Shown: positions 9,567 to 19,169 of the stretch, in pieces
How positions within the stretch are numbered: the stretch's first letter is position 1
How the letters are laid out: each line of letters begins with the position of its first letter
DNA from: Breoghania sp.
Lineage (GTDB): Bacteria > Pseudomonadota > Alphaproteobacteria > Rhizobiales > Stappiaceae
Length of the DNA stretch: 64,000 bases
Assembly: GCF_030066895.1 (NCBI RefSeq)
Contig: NZ_JASJAV010000016.1
Span: 1 to 64,000 of the forward strand
Direction of reading: 5' to 3'
Made by a program: the position numbers and the translations under genes
The notes under the pieces: model-generated
The model's database searches: none
The model's input: only the letters and a program-made list of their open reading frames with translations
Told to the model about the DNA's origin: nothing

Positions 9567-9924
9567 ATGAAGCCTCGTTCCGCCCGTCTTGTCCTGAATG
9601 TCTTCGCCACCCTGTTGCTGGGTGGAGGCTGTGCTGACGGGCACATGGCAGGAGTACCGGGTCGTATTCGCCCATGCGGACGAGATACCGGCAGCGCCTG
9701 CTGGGCATGACGTGGCGCTCACCGAAAGCACCGTTCGCACGAACCTGAGCGGACAGATCGGCACCGAGCGCCCCTGCCCCCGCCTGCTTCATCTAGATGC
9801 AACCCTCATCGGCACACAGATCGCCGCGCGACGCGTTAGCCGGTCGGCGACGATAGAGATGGTGAAGTTTCTGGTTCCCGAGGAATATGCGCGCGACCTT
9901 GCAACGCCGCCCCCGAGCACCTGA
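9567..9924 (+). pseudogene. Possible degraded lipoprotein of unknown function
   Basis: ATG 9567 opens a lipoprotein-like leader (MKPRSARLVLNVFATLLL, then Gly-Gly-Gly-Cys), but that frame closes soon. Another frame continues with a plausible secreted domain (TWQEYRVVFAHADEIP, PCPRLLHLDATLIGTQI, ATIEMVKFLVPEEYARD) to TGA 9924. A one-base shift near 9635 would join them. I do not recognise the family; this may be a chance ORF. Confidence 0.35.
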
Positions 9925-10091
9925 TCCGACCTCGCTCGCCCATGCCCGTGCTCCCGCAAGGCTCTTTGCGGGCGGTCATGATGCGTGCGCTGAGCGAAAT
10001 AAAGCTTCCGTTAACCATAACAGGTTCGAATCCCACGATCTCCGAGCCCGCACCGTTCCGACCGGATAGACCGAATCCAGGAATTTCCGTC

Positions 10092-10764
10092 ATGTCCATG
10101 ACCCGCCGCAGCTTCATCGTCACGGCCTCCGCTTTCGCACTGGCAGGCTGTCAGACGACGGACAAAGGCTTCAAGCTCTCCGCAGTAACCCCGTCCATCG
10201 AGACGAATCCGAAAAAGATCTACGCCGCGATGCCGGACGAGAAGTTTCCGATCCCTGCGGTGAACCTCCACAAGCTCGATTCCAGGTATTACCGCCAGGT
10301 CGTCGACTACTCCTCCAAGGAGCCGGTGGGCACGATCATCGTTGATACGCCGAACCGCTTCCTCTACCTGACCCTGTCCGACGACAAGGCGCTGCGCTAC
10401 GGCGTCGGCATCGGCCGGGCAGGCTTTGCCTGGGGCAGACGCGCCAAGATCGCCTGGAAGCGCAAGTGGCCAACCTGGACGCCGCCGACGGAGATGATCA
10501 AGCGCGAGCCGAAGCTGAAGAAATACGCCGATGGCATGGAGCCGGGCTTTCAGAACCCGCTGGATGCGCGCGCTCTACATCTATGAAAACAACCGCGACA
10601 CGCTCTATCGCCTGCACGGCACGCCCGAAATCGCCTCCATCGGCAAGACGGTGTCCTCAGGCTGCGTGCGCCTAATCAATCAGGACATATGCGATCTCTA
10701 TGAACGCGTTCCAGACAACACCCGCATCGTCATTCACCGGAAGGACGACAGCCTGATCGGCTGA
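10092..10764 (+). pseudogene. L,D-transpeptidase (YkuD family) lipoprotein, frameshifted
   Basis: ATG 10092 (or 10098) starts a Tat-like/lipoprotein leader: MTRRSFIVTASAFALAGCQT, with the lipobox Cys. The YkuD domain follows (GTIIVDTPNRFLYLTLSDD, GIGRAGFAWGRRAKI). A one-base loss near 10575 ends the frame; the remainder, LYRLHGTPE and the catalytic SSGCVRLINQD, lies in the next frame and ends at TGA 10764. The family forms 3-3 cross-links in peptidoglycan or attaches proteins to it. His of RLHGTP and Cys of SSGCVR are both present, so a single lesion separates this from a functional gene. Confidence 0.85.
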
Positions 10765-11238
10765 CCGGGCGAAATCGGCAAGGGAACGAGCCATTGCGGC
10801 GCGGGCTGCACCATCGGCGACATCATCGCGGAGCCGCTGGTCGCGGTCTTTCCCGTGCTCACCGTATGGCTTGGCTACGGAACGCTGTTCTCGCAGCAGA
10901 TTTTCGCTGTCTGGGTGCTGGATTTCATCCTGGCCTTCGCCATCGGCATCGCGTTTCAGTACTACGCGATCAAGCCGATGCGCGGGCTCTCGGCCGGCGA
11001 AGGCCTGAAGGAGGCGCTCAAGGCCGACGCCCTGTCGCTCACCTCCTGGCAGATCGGCATGTACGGCTTCATGGCGATCGCCCATTTCTGGCTGTTCGGG
11101 CACGTGCTCGGCGTCCTGCTCACCTCCGGCATGGCCGAATTCTGGTTCATGATGCAGATCGCTATGCTCTGCGGTTTCGTCACGACCTATCCCGTTAACT
11201 GGTGGCTGATCAGAACCGGCATCAAGAAAGCAATGTGA
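10765..11238 (+). pseudogene. DUF4396 membrane protein, 5-prime truncated
   Basis: The frame runs in phase directly after the L,D-transpeptidase stop to TGA 11238, but the first in-frame start is well inside the domain. The sequence opens GTSHCGAGCTIGDIIAEPL and continues through three or four membrane segments (VWVLDFILAFAIGIAFQYY, IGMYGFMAIAHFWLFGHVL, MMQIAMLCGFVTTYPVNWW), ending RTGIKKAM. This is the C-terminal part of DUF4396, whose N-terminal segment is missing. A deletion between the upstream gene and the interior of this one is likely. Function unknown. Confidence 0.75.
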
Positions 11239-11256
11239 GCGCAGAGCGCGAAAGCG

Positions 11257-11955
11257 CTATCCCTCAATCGGGATCGGCGTGGTCGCGCGGATTTCCTGCT
11301 GCGTGATCTCGCACACGATGGCAAGCGCCTCCACCCCGCGCAAGCGCGCAAAATTGAAGGCCGCGCCGTAGACCGGGTCGATATCGCGCGCAAAGGCAAG
11401 GCGTTTGCAGCCCGGATACTGCACCAGATAGACCATCACGGCCCGGTGCCCGACCTCCACCATGTCGCCCAGTTCCATGAGATGCTTGGCTCCGCGCGCG
11501 GTGACGGAATCGGGAAATTCCGCCAGCCCCGGCTCGCGCATCAGGTGGACGTTCTTCACCTCCACATAGGCCTTGGGCCTGTCGGGATCCTCCAGCAGGA
11601 TATCGACCCGCGAGTTCTTGCCGTACTTCACTTCCCGCTTGAGCGTCGCGTAGCCGGAGAGTTCCGGGATGGCGCCGTTGAGGATCGCCTCCTCCACCAG
11701 CGCATTGGGCCGCGCGGTGGAGACGCCGACGAGCACGCCGCCCACCTCCACCAGTTCCCAGCTATGGGAGAGTTTGCGCTTGGGATTGTCGGAGATCGAC
11801 ACCCAGACCGTGTTTCCGGGCGTCGCCAACCCCATCATCGAGCCGGGATTGGCGCAATGCGCCGTGATCACCGAGCCGTCGGGAAATTCGATGTCGGCGA
11901 GGAAACGTTTGTAGCGCTTGATCAGGCGCCCGGGAACGAGAGGAGGAAATTTCAT
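11257..11955 (-). CDS. sfsA: DNA/RNA nuclease SfsA
   Basis: 232 residues, ATG 11955 to TAG 11257; the frame is open further upstream but [19 protein letters not shown] is the family start. The N-terminal OB-like part includes [17 protein letters not shown], and the catalytic region [21 protein letters not shown] matches the Asp, Glu and Lys of the nuclease core. Length matches E. coli SfsA (234). The natural TAG stop shows that amber is a real terminator in this genome. A map gene commonly follows sfsA in Rhizobiales; here about 5.5 kb of mostly decayed genes intervene. Confidence 0.95.
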   Translation of the reverse strand: MKFPPLVPGRLIKRYKRFLADIEFPDGSVITAHCANPGSMMGLATPGNTVWVSISDNPKRKLSHSWELVEVGGVLVGVSTARPNALVEEAILNGAIPELSGYATLKREVKYGKNSRVDILLEDPDRPKAYVEVKNVHLMREPGLAEFPDSVTARGAKHLMELGDMVEVGHRAVMVYLVQYPGCKRLAFARDIDPVYGAAFNFARLRGVEALAIVCEITQQEIRATTPIPIEG

Positions 11956-12007
11956 GGGGTTCCGATAGCCGCGCCGGGCGCGGCGGATGTGAGTGACGGA
12001 CGGCGCA

Positions 12008-12739
12008 TCACAGAAGCAGCGCATCGTCCTCCAGTTCCTGCCCGCGCACCCGGCGGAACATGTCGACCAGATCGTCGACGCTCAAACCTTCGCACTCCTT
12101 GCCCTTCACGTCGAGCACGACCTTGCCTTCATGCAGCATGATCGTACGCGAGCCCGCATCGAGCGCCTGGCGCATGGAATGGGTGACCATCAGCGTGGTG
12201 AGGCCGAGTTCCGCCTGGAAGCGGCAGGTGAGATCGAGAACGAAGGTCGCCATGTACGGATCGAGCGCAGCGGTGTGCTCATCGAGCAGCAGCACGTTGC
12301 ACCCGGCAAGCGTCGCCATGACAAGCGAGATCGCCTGGCGCTGACCGCCCGACAGAAGGCCCATCTGATCCTCAAGCCCGAGCCCCAGCTCCGAAATCCG
12401 TTCCTTGAACAGAGATCGGCGCGGACGGCTGAGAGCGGTGCCAAGCCCGCGCTTGCGTCCGCGCGCCGCCGCCAGAGCGAGGTTTTCCTCGATCGACAGC
12501 GTTCCTCAGGAGTCCGCCAGCGGATCCTGAAAGACCCGCACGACCATCCCCGCCCGCTTGGCAGTCGGCCAGCGCGTCACGTCGGTGCCGCCAATGACGA
12601 GCGAGCCTTCACTTGCCATCACGTCTCCGGCGACCGCTCCGAGCAGGGTCGACTTGCCCGCTCCGTTTGAGCCAATCAGCGTGACGAACTCTCCCAGTCC
12701 CACCGTGAGATCGACCCCATTCAGCGCCCGCTTTTCCAT
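12008..12739 (-). pseudogene. ABC transporter ATP-binding protein, 5-prime deleted and nonsense-mutated
   Basis: Minus-strand remnant of the ATPase of a TrpX-type (PF04392) importer. It begins inside the gene at the junction near 12739 (MEKRALNGVDLTVGLGEF), fused in frame to the upstream permease, so the N-terminal strands are missing. Walker A GSNGAGKST, signature LLSGGQRQA, Walker B VLLLDEHTAALDP and the switch His (VTHSMRQA) are present. TGA at 12506-12508 splits it after PLADS, where homologues continue CGTLTIEENLAL. The downstream half is open to TGA 12008. It cannot make a whole ATPase. Confidence 0.85.
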
Positions 12740-13436
12740 CGGCAGCAACGTCTCGCCGACGATCACCGCGGCCAGCCCCACGACGATGGTGCCGACACCG
12801 GAAGTGACGTCCGCAAAGACGTTGGTCTGCGCAAACAGGGCACCCGCAAGCCCGACCAGCGCATTCGACAGCGCCACGCTCACATAGAATCTGCAAGTAG
12901 TCGGTGCGAACCCATTGCGCCCGCGCCATGCGCACATTGGCGCCCGTCGCCCGCATGGCGAGGTCGAATTCGGAGCGCAGGAACCACGCCACCAGCGCCA
13001 CCGCGATGATGACCAGCACGAAACAGAAGGCCGGGCGCACGTAGTAGTCGGGCAAGCCCAGCCCGTAGAAGGACGTGAGCACCGTATCCTGCATCAACAG
13101 GGTCACGTTCGGTCGTCCCATGACGCGCAGATTGATGGAGAACAGCGCCGTCATCGTCAGAATGGAGGCCAGAAGGTGCAGGATCTTGAAGCGCACGTTG
13201 AGTATCGCCGTGACGATCCCGGCGATCGCTCCCGCCGCCATCGCGGCGAGGGTCGCCAGCCACGGATTGCCCCCATGGATCAGCAGCACGGCGCAGACGG
13301 CCGCACCCAGCGGCATCGAGCCGTCGACAGTAAGATCGGGAAAATCGAGCACGCGAAAGGCGAGATAGACGCTGAGCGCAACGAAGGCATAGACAAGGCC
13401 GAGTTCAACGGTCCCCCAGAAGGCAATTTCAGTCAC
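12740..13436 (-). pseudogene. ABC transporter permease, frameshifted and 3-prime deleted
   Basis: GTG 13436 opens MTEIAFWGTVELGLVYAF; several membrane segments follow (AAVCAVLLIHGGNPWLATLA, FCFVLVIIAVALVAWFL). A frameshift near 12890 precedes VALSNALVGLAGALFAQTN in the next frame. At GETLLPM, near 12740, the permease stops being a permease and continues as the ATPase (EKRALNGVDL). Homologues have roughly another 60-80 residues here. The junction reads GCCGATG, a sequence expected in both parents, which suggests a short-homology deletion. Confidence 0.8.
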
Positions 13437-13479
13437 GGTATCTTCCGCGATTGGAGATGGTCGGGACGGGTCCGTCCGC

Positions 13480-13516
13480 AAAACAAAAACCGCCGAACCT
13501 CGATGGCACGGCGGTC
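13480..13516 (-). terminator. Rho-independent terminator between binding-protein and permease genes
   Basis: On the minus strand ACCGCCG and CGGCGGT form a hairpin with an 11-13 base loop, followed by TTTTTGTTTT. It lies in the 105 bases between the binding-protein stop and the permease start. Such hairpins often reduce permease transcription relative to the binding protein. Confidence 0.7.
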
Positions 13517-13541
13517 TTCTGGTTTAAGCGGCCGGAGCGGT

Positions 13542-14518
13542 CTATTCAACCACCTTGGTGGTGCGTTCGATCACCGCATCGGGAATCGTGACACCCATGG
13601 CTTCCGCAGACTTCGGATTGACCACCAGGTTGGTGCCCTTGGCCACTTCCACGTCGATATCGCCGGGCGCCGTGCCCTTCAGGATCTGGACGACCTTTTC
13701 GCCCGTCTGCTTGCCGACGTCGAAATAGTTGAACCCGACGGCAGCCAGCGCACCGCGATCAACCGAAGCGGTATCGGCGGCATAGAGCGGCAGGTCGTTT
13801 TCCTGCGCAACCTTCACCGCGGCCTCGAAGGCGGAAACGATGGTGTTATCGGTCGGCACGTAGACCGCATCGGCCTTGTCGACGAGCGCCCGCATGGCCT
13901 GCTGGACCTCGACCGTCTTGGAGGCGGCCGATTCAACAACCTTGATCCCGGCCTCGCCCGCAATCTTCGTCAGCGCCTTCAGCGTGAAAACGGAGTTCGC
14001 TTCGCCGGGATTGTAGATGTAGCCGAGCGTCTTGACGTCCGGCGTGATCTCCTGGATCAGCGCGATCTGGTCGGAGATCAGCGAGAAATCGGAAAGGCCC
14101 GTGATGTTGCCGCGGGCTTCTTCATCTGCGGCACGAGCTATACGCCGACAGGATCGGTGATCGCGGAAAAGACGATCGGAATGGACTTCGTGGTCGCCGC
14201 CGCGACCTGCGCCGAGGGAGTGGAAATCGGCACGATCACGTCCAGGCCCCCGCCGACGAACTGACGCGCCATCTGGGTGGCAATCGCGGGATTGCCCTGC
14301 GCACTCTCGTAGCTGAACTTCAGGTTCTCGCCGACCTTGTAGCCGGCCTCTTCCAGCGCGGCCTTGACGCCGTCGCGGCAGGCATCGAGCGCGGAGTGCT
14401 CGGCGATGGCGGTCACGGCGACACTCACCATGTCCTTGGCAGTGGCGGGTTGGCTCGCGAATGTAGCGGGCGCGGCCAGGGCCGCGGCGGCAAGAAGTGG
14501 CAATATCAGATTGCGCAT
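13542..14518 (-). pseudogene. ABC transporter substrate-binding protein (PF04392 family), frameshifted
   Basis: ATG 14518 begins a classical signal peptide (MRNLILPLLAAAALAAPATF) and a periplasmic binding protein of the TrpX-like PF04392 family: VTAIAEHSALDACRDGVKAAL, then FSAITDPVGV. The frame closes near 14138; the rest, GNITGLSDFSLISDQ, LYAADTASVDRGALAAVGFNY and the C-terminus to TAG 13542, is in another frame. One or two bases restore it: DPVG(A)KLVPQMKKP spans the lesion. About 325 residues, normal. First gene of an ABC transporter whose three genes are all broken. Confidence 0.85.
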
Positions 14519-14789
14519 AAAAGAACTCCCGGTCTTGGCAGCGCCCGTTTCTTACCCGGCGGACGCCTGAGAGACGACGAATTGACCTTTGTGTCAATGT
14601 CGGGTTGCAGAAGAGATCGTTGCGTTTCCACCGATGACGACAGGACGCATCCCAAGGTGACGTAGCGCATCCGGTATCTTGCATCCGCAAGACCCCATAT
14701 TGCAGGCGAGGCGCGGCGAATTCGTTTCATTTCCGCGCAGTTGACGGCTATTTTCCCGCCTCGAACCAGACACGAAGGCCACGCCTCCC

Positions 14790-15308
14790 ATGATCCTTTC
14801 CGCCAAATACGATCGCAAGAAGCTGACGCTACTCCTGGTGGCATGCCTTGTGTTTCTCGCCGTCAGCTTTGAACTTTCGCTGCAAAGCGACCCCTTCATC
14901 TATTCGGTCGCGCAGGTGGCGTTCCTGTTCTTCCTGATCCTGACCGGCCTCATGGCCTATCGCTTCACGGACAATCGCGAGATCCTGCGCATCGACGAAA
15001 ACGGCGTTTTCGACCGGCGCCTGGTCGATCAGACGATTCCCTGGTCGGCGGTGGACGACATCAAGGAAATCCGCCTCATCGGCCCGCGCTTCTTCGCGGT
15101 GATTTCGCACGAACCCGTTCAGTCCTTCATCACCTCCGGCCTGAAGCGGCGCATGGCATGGCTGAACGGAAAGCTGGGCTTCTATGCGATCGGCATCAAT
15201 ACGACCGGCCTGACCACCAACTACACGGAAGTTCACGAGGCCTTCGCCGCCTACGCGCCCGAGCACCCTGAAGACGACAGCGACGCCGAAGGCTCTTCCG
15301 CAGACTAG
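14790..15308 (+). CDS. STM3941-like membrane protein
   Basis: 172 residues, ATG 14790 to TAG 15308. Two N-terminal membrane segments (LTLLLVACLVFLAVSFEL and VAQVAFLFFLILTGLMAY) precede a cytosolic domain resembling a bacterial PH-like fold (RIDENGVFDRRLVDQTIPWS, then VDDIKEIRLIGPRFFAV). This architecture matches the uncharacterised STM3941 family. Acidic C-terminal tail. It stands alone between the broken ABC transporter and tRNA-Leu. Function unknown. Confidence 0.75.
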   Translation: MILSAKYDRKKLTLLLVACLVFLAVSFELSLQSDPFIYSVAQVAFLFFLILTGLMAYRFTDNREILRIDENGVFDRRLVDQTIPWSAVDDIKEIRLIGPRFFAVISHEPVQSFITSGLKRRMAWLNGKLGFYAIGINTTGLTTNYTEVHEAFAAYAPEHPEDDSDAEGSSAD

Positions 15309-15523
15309 ATCGGCGTCGTCAGACGAAAAACGGCCCGCCGCTTCCCCTCGCAGGCAGAATCCCGCCCGACACATTGACGGATAAGGGGATATCCATCGGC
15401 CGGAGCGAGAAAATAAATCCACGAAGGTTGGGTGAAGCGGGTCGACGTCGCAACTTATAAACGCATCGGTTGCAATCCGGTTCCCCAAAAACGAAAAATT
15501 TTTCGAAAGAGCGAAAACCGCAT

Positions 15524-15608
15524 TGGTACGGGCGACGGGACTCGAACCCGTATGACCGAAGTCGAGGGATTTTAAATCCCTTGCGTCTACCAGTTCCGCC
15601 ACGCCCGC
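15524..15608 (-). tRNA. tRNA-Leu (anticodon UAA)
   Basis: On the minus strand the gene begins GCGGGCGTGGCGGAACTGG and ends with encoded CCA (TGG at 15524-15526). The anticodon stem AGGGA/TCCCT encloses the loop TTTAAAA, giving anticodon UAA. A long variable arm follows (TCGACTTCGG) and the T-loop is GGTTCGAGTCC. 85 bases including CCA, as expected for a class II leucine tRNA. Intact; it reads the rare UUA codon and UUG. Confidence 0.95.
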
Positions 15609-15776
15609 TAAAACGTCGCGCCGGTATCGAGTAGCCCGGCACGCAGGCGCGTTCAAGTCACAGGCTCGCAAAATTCGGTGGGAACGATGCGCTTTGGGTC
15701 CGCAGGGCAGGATCATCGCGTATCAGATTGCGGAGAGACGGCCCCGCCAAATCATTCGCCGCACACCGTCGTGCGA

Positions 15777-15812
15777 ATAAAAAGGGCGCCCCTGATAAGG
15801 AAGCGCCCCTTT
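15777..15812 (-). terminator. Rho-independent terminator downstream of the 72-residue ORF
   Basis: Read on the minus strand: AAAGGGGCGC, a short loop, GCGCCC, then TTTTT. The arms pair with one bulged base. Its position about 30 bases after the stop at 15843 supports that small ORF being expressed. Confidence 0.7.
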
Positions 15813-15842
15813 GAAATCCGGTAGTTCTCGCCCTTAGCGGTG

Positions 15843-16061
15843 CTAGTAAATCGGATGAATTTCCGGCTCGTCCGCCGTACCGATATACCCGACGGGCGTA
15901 CCCTCGCCCGACCGTGACAGACCGCTGATCCCGAGGCGGTGTTCCAGTTCATCCACGAATTCCGGCAGATTGCGCGCGCGCAGAGAATGCACGTAATACC
16001 TCAGCGTGTGTGACAGAAACAGACAAGCGAGTTCAGGATCTTTCTGTGTAAAACACAACAT
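15843..16061 (-). CDS. Hypothetical protein, 72 residues
   Basis: ATG 16061 to TAG 15843. The sequence is helix-rich (PELACLFLSHTLRYYVHSLR, then LPEFVDELEHRLGIS) with a short polar tail ending EPEIHPIY. I do not recognise it. A terminator-like hairpin lies just downstream at 15777-15812. There is no strong ribosome site, and a nearby ATG (16074) opens a different frame, so the true start may have been lost by a frameshift. Confidence 0.5.
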   Translation of the reverse strand: MLCFTQKDPELACLFLSHTLRYYVHSLRARNLPEFVDELEHRLGISGLSRSGEGTPVGYIGTADEPEIHPIY

Positions 16062-16196
16062 CGAACGACTTCATATCTCTCAAATCTGGCTTGCAACTAG
16101 ACATATGACTCAAGCCCCCGACCTTCAACCGGTAATCGTTCCCACCCCGGTCCACAACGTGCGACTTTGTGACAAAACGCTTTCGCTTCCGGTCGT

Positions 16197-17129
16197 TCAC
16201 ACCCCGACTGTCGGCTCCAGTCGCGTCTGCTTTGTGGCATCGCGTGCCGACTTCATGCCGCACGTTGCCGTCGTCCCTCCCTCACGTTCCAGGAAAACGT
16301 TCATCCGCGCCTCCTGCACCACGCGCCAGCCGTGATCCTCCAGCATCGCCACGCAATCCCACTGCCAGCGCTGCGGCGTGTTCTCCATGATGATCACCCG
16401 CAGCCACAGTGCTTGCGGCGCATCGTTGAGAAAGGCGGCGAGGATGATGTCCTCCGCCCCGGTCACGTCCAGCTTCAGCGCATCGACCCGCGACAGCCCC
16501 TGCGAGCGCAGAAGCGACAGCAGAGAGCGTGAGGGCACGTTGATCTGGGTCGTTTCCCATCACTCGACATGATGAAGCGGATGCTCGCCTGCCCCTCGTT
16601 GAGCAGATCGGAAAAAGCCGCGCCGCCCCGTTCCTGTCACTGATCGCCACCGGCACCGCATCGATGGAGAACCCGGGATTGAAGGCGATATTGTGCATCA
16701 GCCGGTCGAAGAGCTAGGGGTTGCAGCTCCACCGCAATGATCCGCGCCTCAGGGCCCACCAATCCAGCCACGAACAGCGAATAGATGCCGACATTCGCGC
16801 CCACGTCGACGAAGATCATATCGTCGCGAATATGATCGGCCAGCAATGCGCGTTCCTCCGCATCGAAGAATTGCGGAGTGAACAGAACCCGCCGCTCGCA
16901 TACATTGGCAAAGGGATAAAGACGCATCGCCGCGCCGAAGACCGTAACATCGAGCGGATGGTTCAGGTAAAGCCAGCCCGAAGCGCCTGAGCAACAACGC
17001 CAGCCGCCGACCGGTCCAGCCTTCCGGCAAGCGTCGGGTCGCGGCGATGACGAGACGACGAAAGGCCCCGGGCTTCAACGCGCCGCAAGTAACGTCGCGG
17101 CGGTCCCGGGTTCGAAGGCTGGGCGACAT
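16197..17129 (-). pseudogene. FkbM family methyltransferase, multiple frameshifts
   Basis: Starts at ATG 17129 (MSPSLRTRDRRDVTCGALKP) and can be followed through at least four frame changes: an N-terminal helical part (LPEGWTGRRLALLLRRFGL), then LYPFANVCERRVLFTPQFFD, the SAM-binding FVDVGANVGIYSLFVAGLVGP, VPVAISDRNGAARLF, VDALKLDVTGAEDII and IIMENTPQRWQWD. These are the ordered motifs of FkbM-type SAM methyltransferases. The acidic residue of the SAM loop (AVELQP) is kept. It may have acted on surface polysaccharide, but nothing nearby shows this. Clearly dead. Confidence 0.8.
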
Positions 17130-17476
17130 GAGAGAAACACGGACCTTTCTTCTTGCGGTTAAGTTTTTTCGCTTCCGGACACTGAAATCTGCACGTAGAC
17201 ACGATATATGAGTGCGTGCAGACGACGCATCGAGTATAGAAGCTCCGGACGGGTCCGACCCCGTTCGCGCTCCTACGCCCGCCCGGCCCCATTGTGCTCA
17301 GGATTCACAATCTGGTCGATTCGATGCAATCGGGATATGCCACAATCGAGATGCACGCATCGCGACAAACCGCGAAGGCGACGGGAACCGGCGACAATGA
17401 TGCCGACGAACATGATGATAGTAGACGAACATGATGATAGTAGAGTGAGCCGCACTCCGGCGGAACGGGATTTACG
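17130..17476. other. Region upstream of map with a 19-base tandem duplication
   Basis: Holds the likely promoter of map. At 17405-17423 and 17424-17442 the unit GACGAACATGATGATAGTA is repeated exactly. No supportable ORF. Confidence 0.7.
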
Positions 17477-18310
17477 ATGGTAAGCTATGTGGAGGCGGCC
17501 TCAGCACCGCTCAAGAACACCGGGCAGATCAGACTCTACGATATCAAGGCTGATTTCGAAGGAATGCGTGCCGCCGGTCAGGTGACCGCGCGCTGCCTCG
17601 ACGGTCTGGTCGATCTGATCAAGCCGGGCACCACGACAAACGAGATCGACGATTTCGTCTATTCCTTCGCCCGCGACAACAACGCCCTGCCCGCCACCCT
17701 GGGATATCGCGGCTACACCAAATCGACCTGCACCTCGATCAACCACGTGGTCTGCCACGGCATTCCCAACGACAAGCCGCTGCGCGAAGGCGACATCGTC
17801 AATCTGGACGTGACGCTGATTCTCGACGGCTGGCACGGCGATTCCAGCCGCATGTACCCGGTCGGCAAGATCAAGCGCGCCGCCGAGCGGCTGATCGACG
17901 TCACCCATGAGTCGCTGATGCGCGGCATGACCGTGGTGAAGCCCGGCGCCACCACCGGCGATATCGGCGCCGCGATCCAAGACTATGTCGAGGGCGAGCA
18001 CTGCTCCGTGGTGCGCGATTTCTGCGGCCACGGCGTCGGCCGCATCTTCCACGACATGCCCAACATCCTGCATTACGGCCATCCCGGCGAGGGCCCGGAA
18101 CTGAAGCCCGGCATGATCTTCACCATCGAGCCGATGGTCAATCTCGGCCGTCCCCCGGTGAAAGTGCTGTCCGACGGCTGGACCGCCGTGACGCGCGATC
18201 GTTCGCTGTCGGCACAATTTGAACACTCCATCGGCATAACAGAGAACGGATACGAGGTCTTTACGCTCTCGCCGAAGGACCTCTTCAAGCCGCCGCTGCA
18301 GGAGAGTTGA
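17477..18310 (+). CDS. map: Type I methionine aminopeptidase
   Basis: Removes the initiator Met from nascent proteins. 277 residues, ATG 17477 to TGA 18310, intact. The pita-bread metal ligands are all visible: Asp in NLDVTLI (about 113), Asp in WHGDSSRMY (about 124), His in CGHGVGRIFHD (about 188), Glu in FTIEPMVN (about 218) and Glu in FEHSIGIT (about 250). The substrate-side His is in INHVVCHGIPN. Cytosolic. Expected to be essential; it survives among broken neighbours. A strong terminator follows at 18351. Confidence 0.97.
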   Translation: MVSYVEAASAPLKNTGQIRLYDIKADFEGMRAAGQVTARCLDGLVDLIKPGTTTNEIDDFVYSFARDNNALPATLGYRGYTKSTCTSINHVVCHGIPNDKPLREGDIVNLDVTLILDGWHGDSSRMYPVGKIKRAAERLIDVTHESLMRGMTVVKPGATTGDIGAAIQDYVEGEHCSVVRDFCGHGVGRIFHDMPNILHYGHPGEGPELKPGMIFTIEPMVNLGRPPVKVLSDGWTAVTRDRSLSAQFEHSIGITENGYEVFTLSPKDLFKPPLQES

Positions 18311-18350
18311 GGCGAGACCCCCTCCTCCCCCTCATTCCCTGTGGGCGAAA

Positions 18351-18387
18351 GGACACGGAAGCAGACATTTGCTTCCGTGTCCTTCTT
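18351..18387 (+). terminator. Rho-independent terminator of map
   Basis: A perfect 13-base inverted repeat (GGACACGGAAGCA / TGCTTCCGTGTCC) separated by six bases and followed by TTCTTC. It closes the map transcript before radC. Confidence 0.85.
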
Positions 18388-18452
18388 CTATCTGGACATA
18401 AGCGTGCGACCGGCTACCACGCGCAAAATGACGTATCGGAAGCGGGCGGGCG

Positions 18453-19169
18453 ATGACGGACGAACCGGACGGATTTGCTGACATGGACGCCGGGGCGCGG
18501 CCCCACTATCTCGGCCATCGCCAAAGGTTGAAGGCCCGATTCCGCGATCGCGGCGAAGCGGCGCTGGAATACTACGAATTGCTGGAACTGCTTCTGTTCT
18601 GCCCCCTGCCGCGTCAGAACACAAAACCGATCGCCAAGGCGCTGCTCGCCCGTTTCGGCTCCTTTGCCGAGATGCTCGCCGCCCCGCGCTCGCGGCTGAA
18701 GGAAATCAGCGGCATCGGCGATACGGCCATCGATGATCTCAAGGCCGTGCACGCCGCAGCCCTGCGTTTCACCCGCCGCCAGATTTCGGAACGAAAGCTC
18801 CTCAACTCGTAGAGCACGGTGCTCGATTATTGCCGCTCCGCCATAGCCTATTCGGAACGCGAGGAGTTCAGCATCCTGTTTCTCGACAAGAAGAACGGCC
18901 TGATCGCCGACGAGGTGCAGCAGACCGGCACGGTGGATCATACTCCCGTCTATCCGCGCGAAGTGGTCAAGCGGTCACTGGAGCTCTCCGCCGCCGCCGT
19001 CATCCTGGTCCACAACCACCCCTCCGGCGATCCCACGCCCTCACGCGCCGATATCCAGATGACAAAGCAGATCGCCGACGTCACCAAACCGCTCGGCATA
19101 AAGTTGCACGACCACATCATCGTCGGCCGCGCCGGCCACGTAAGCTTCCGCGGCCTGCAGCTCATATAA
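18453..19169 (+). pseudogene. radC: RadC/JAB-family protein, single Trp-to-amber
   Basis: ATG 18453 opens MTDEPDGFADMDAG; the N-terminal helix-hairpin-helix region is present (LLARFGSFAEML, LKEISGIGDTAIDDLKAVHA). TAG at 18810-18812 sits where homologues have Trp (S-W-S before VLDYC). After it the same frame continues to TAA 19169 with the JAB metal motif [11 protein letters not shown] and the C-terminal [11 protein letters not shown]. One nonsense change is the only lesion; otherwise about 238 residues, normal. RadC is dispensable in most bacteria; its biochemical role is unsettled. Confidence 0.9.

Noticed and set aside
10570..10600. Programmed ribosomal frameshifting in the L,D-transpeptidase or other split genes
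   Set aside because: No slippery heptamer with a downstream structure is evident, the families are not known to use recoding, and the many different lesions argue for decay.
12915..14264. Plus-strand ORF of 449 codons across the ABC transporter
   Set aside because: It is antisense to the recognisable permease and binding-protein remnants, and its length only reflects GC-rich codon bias.
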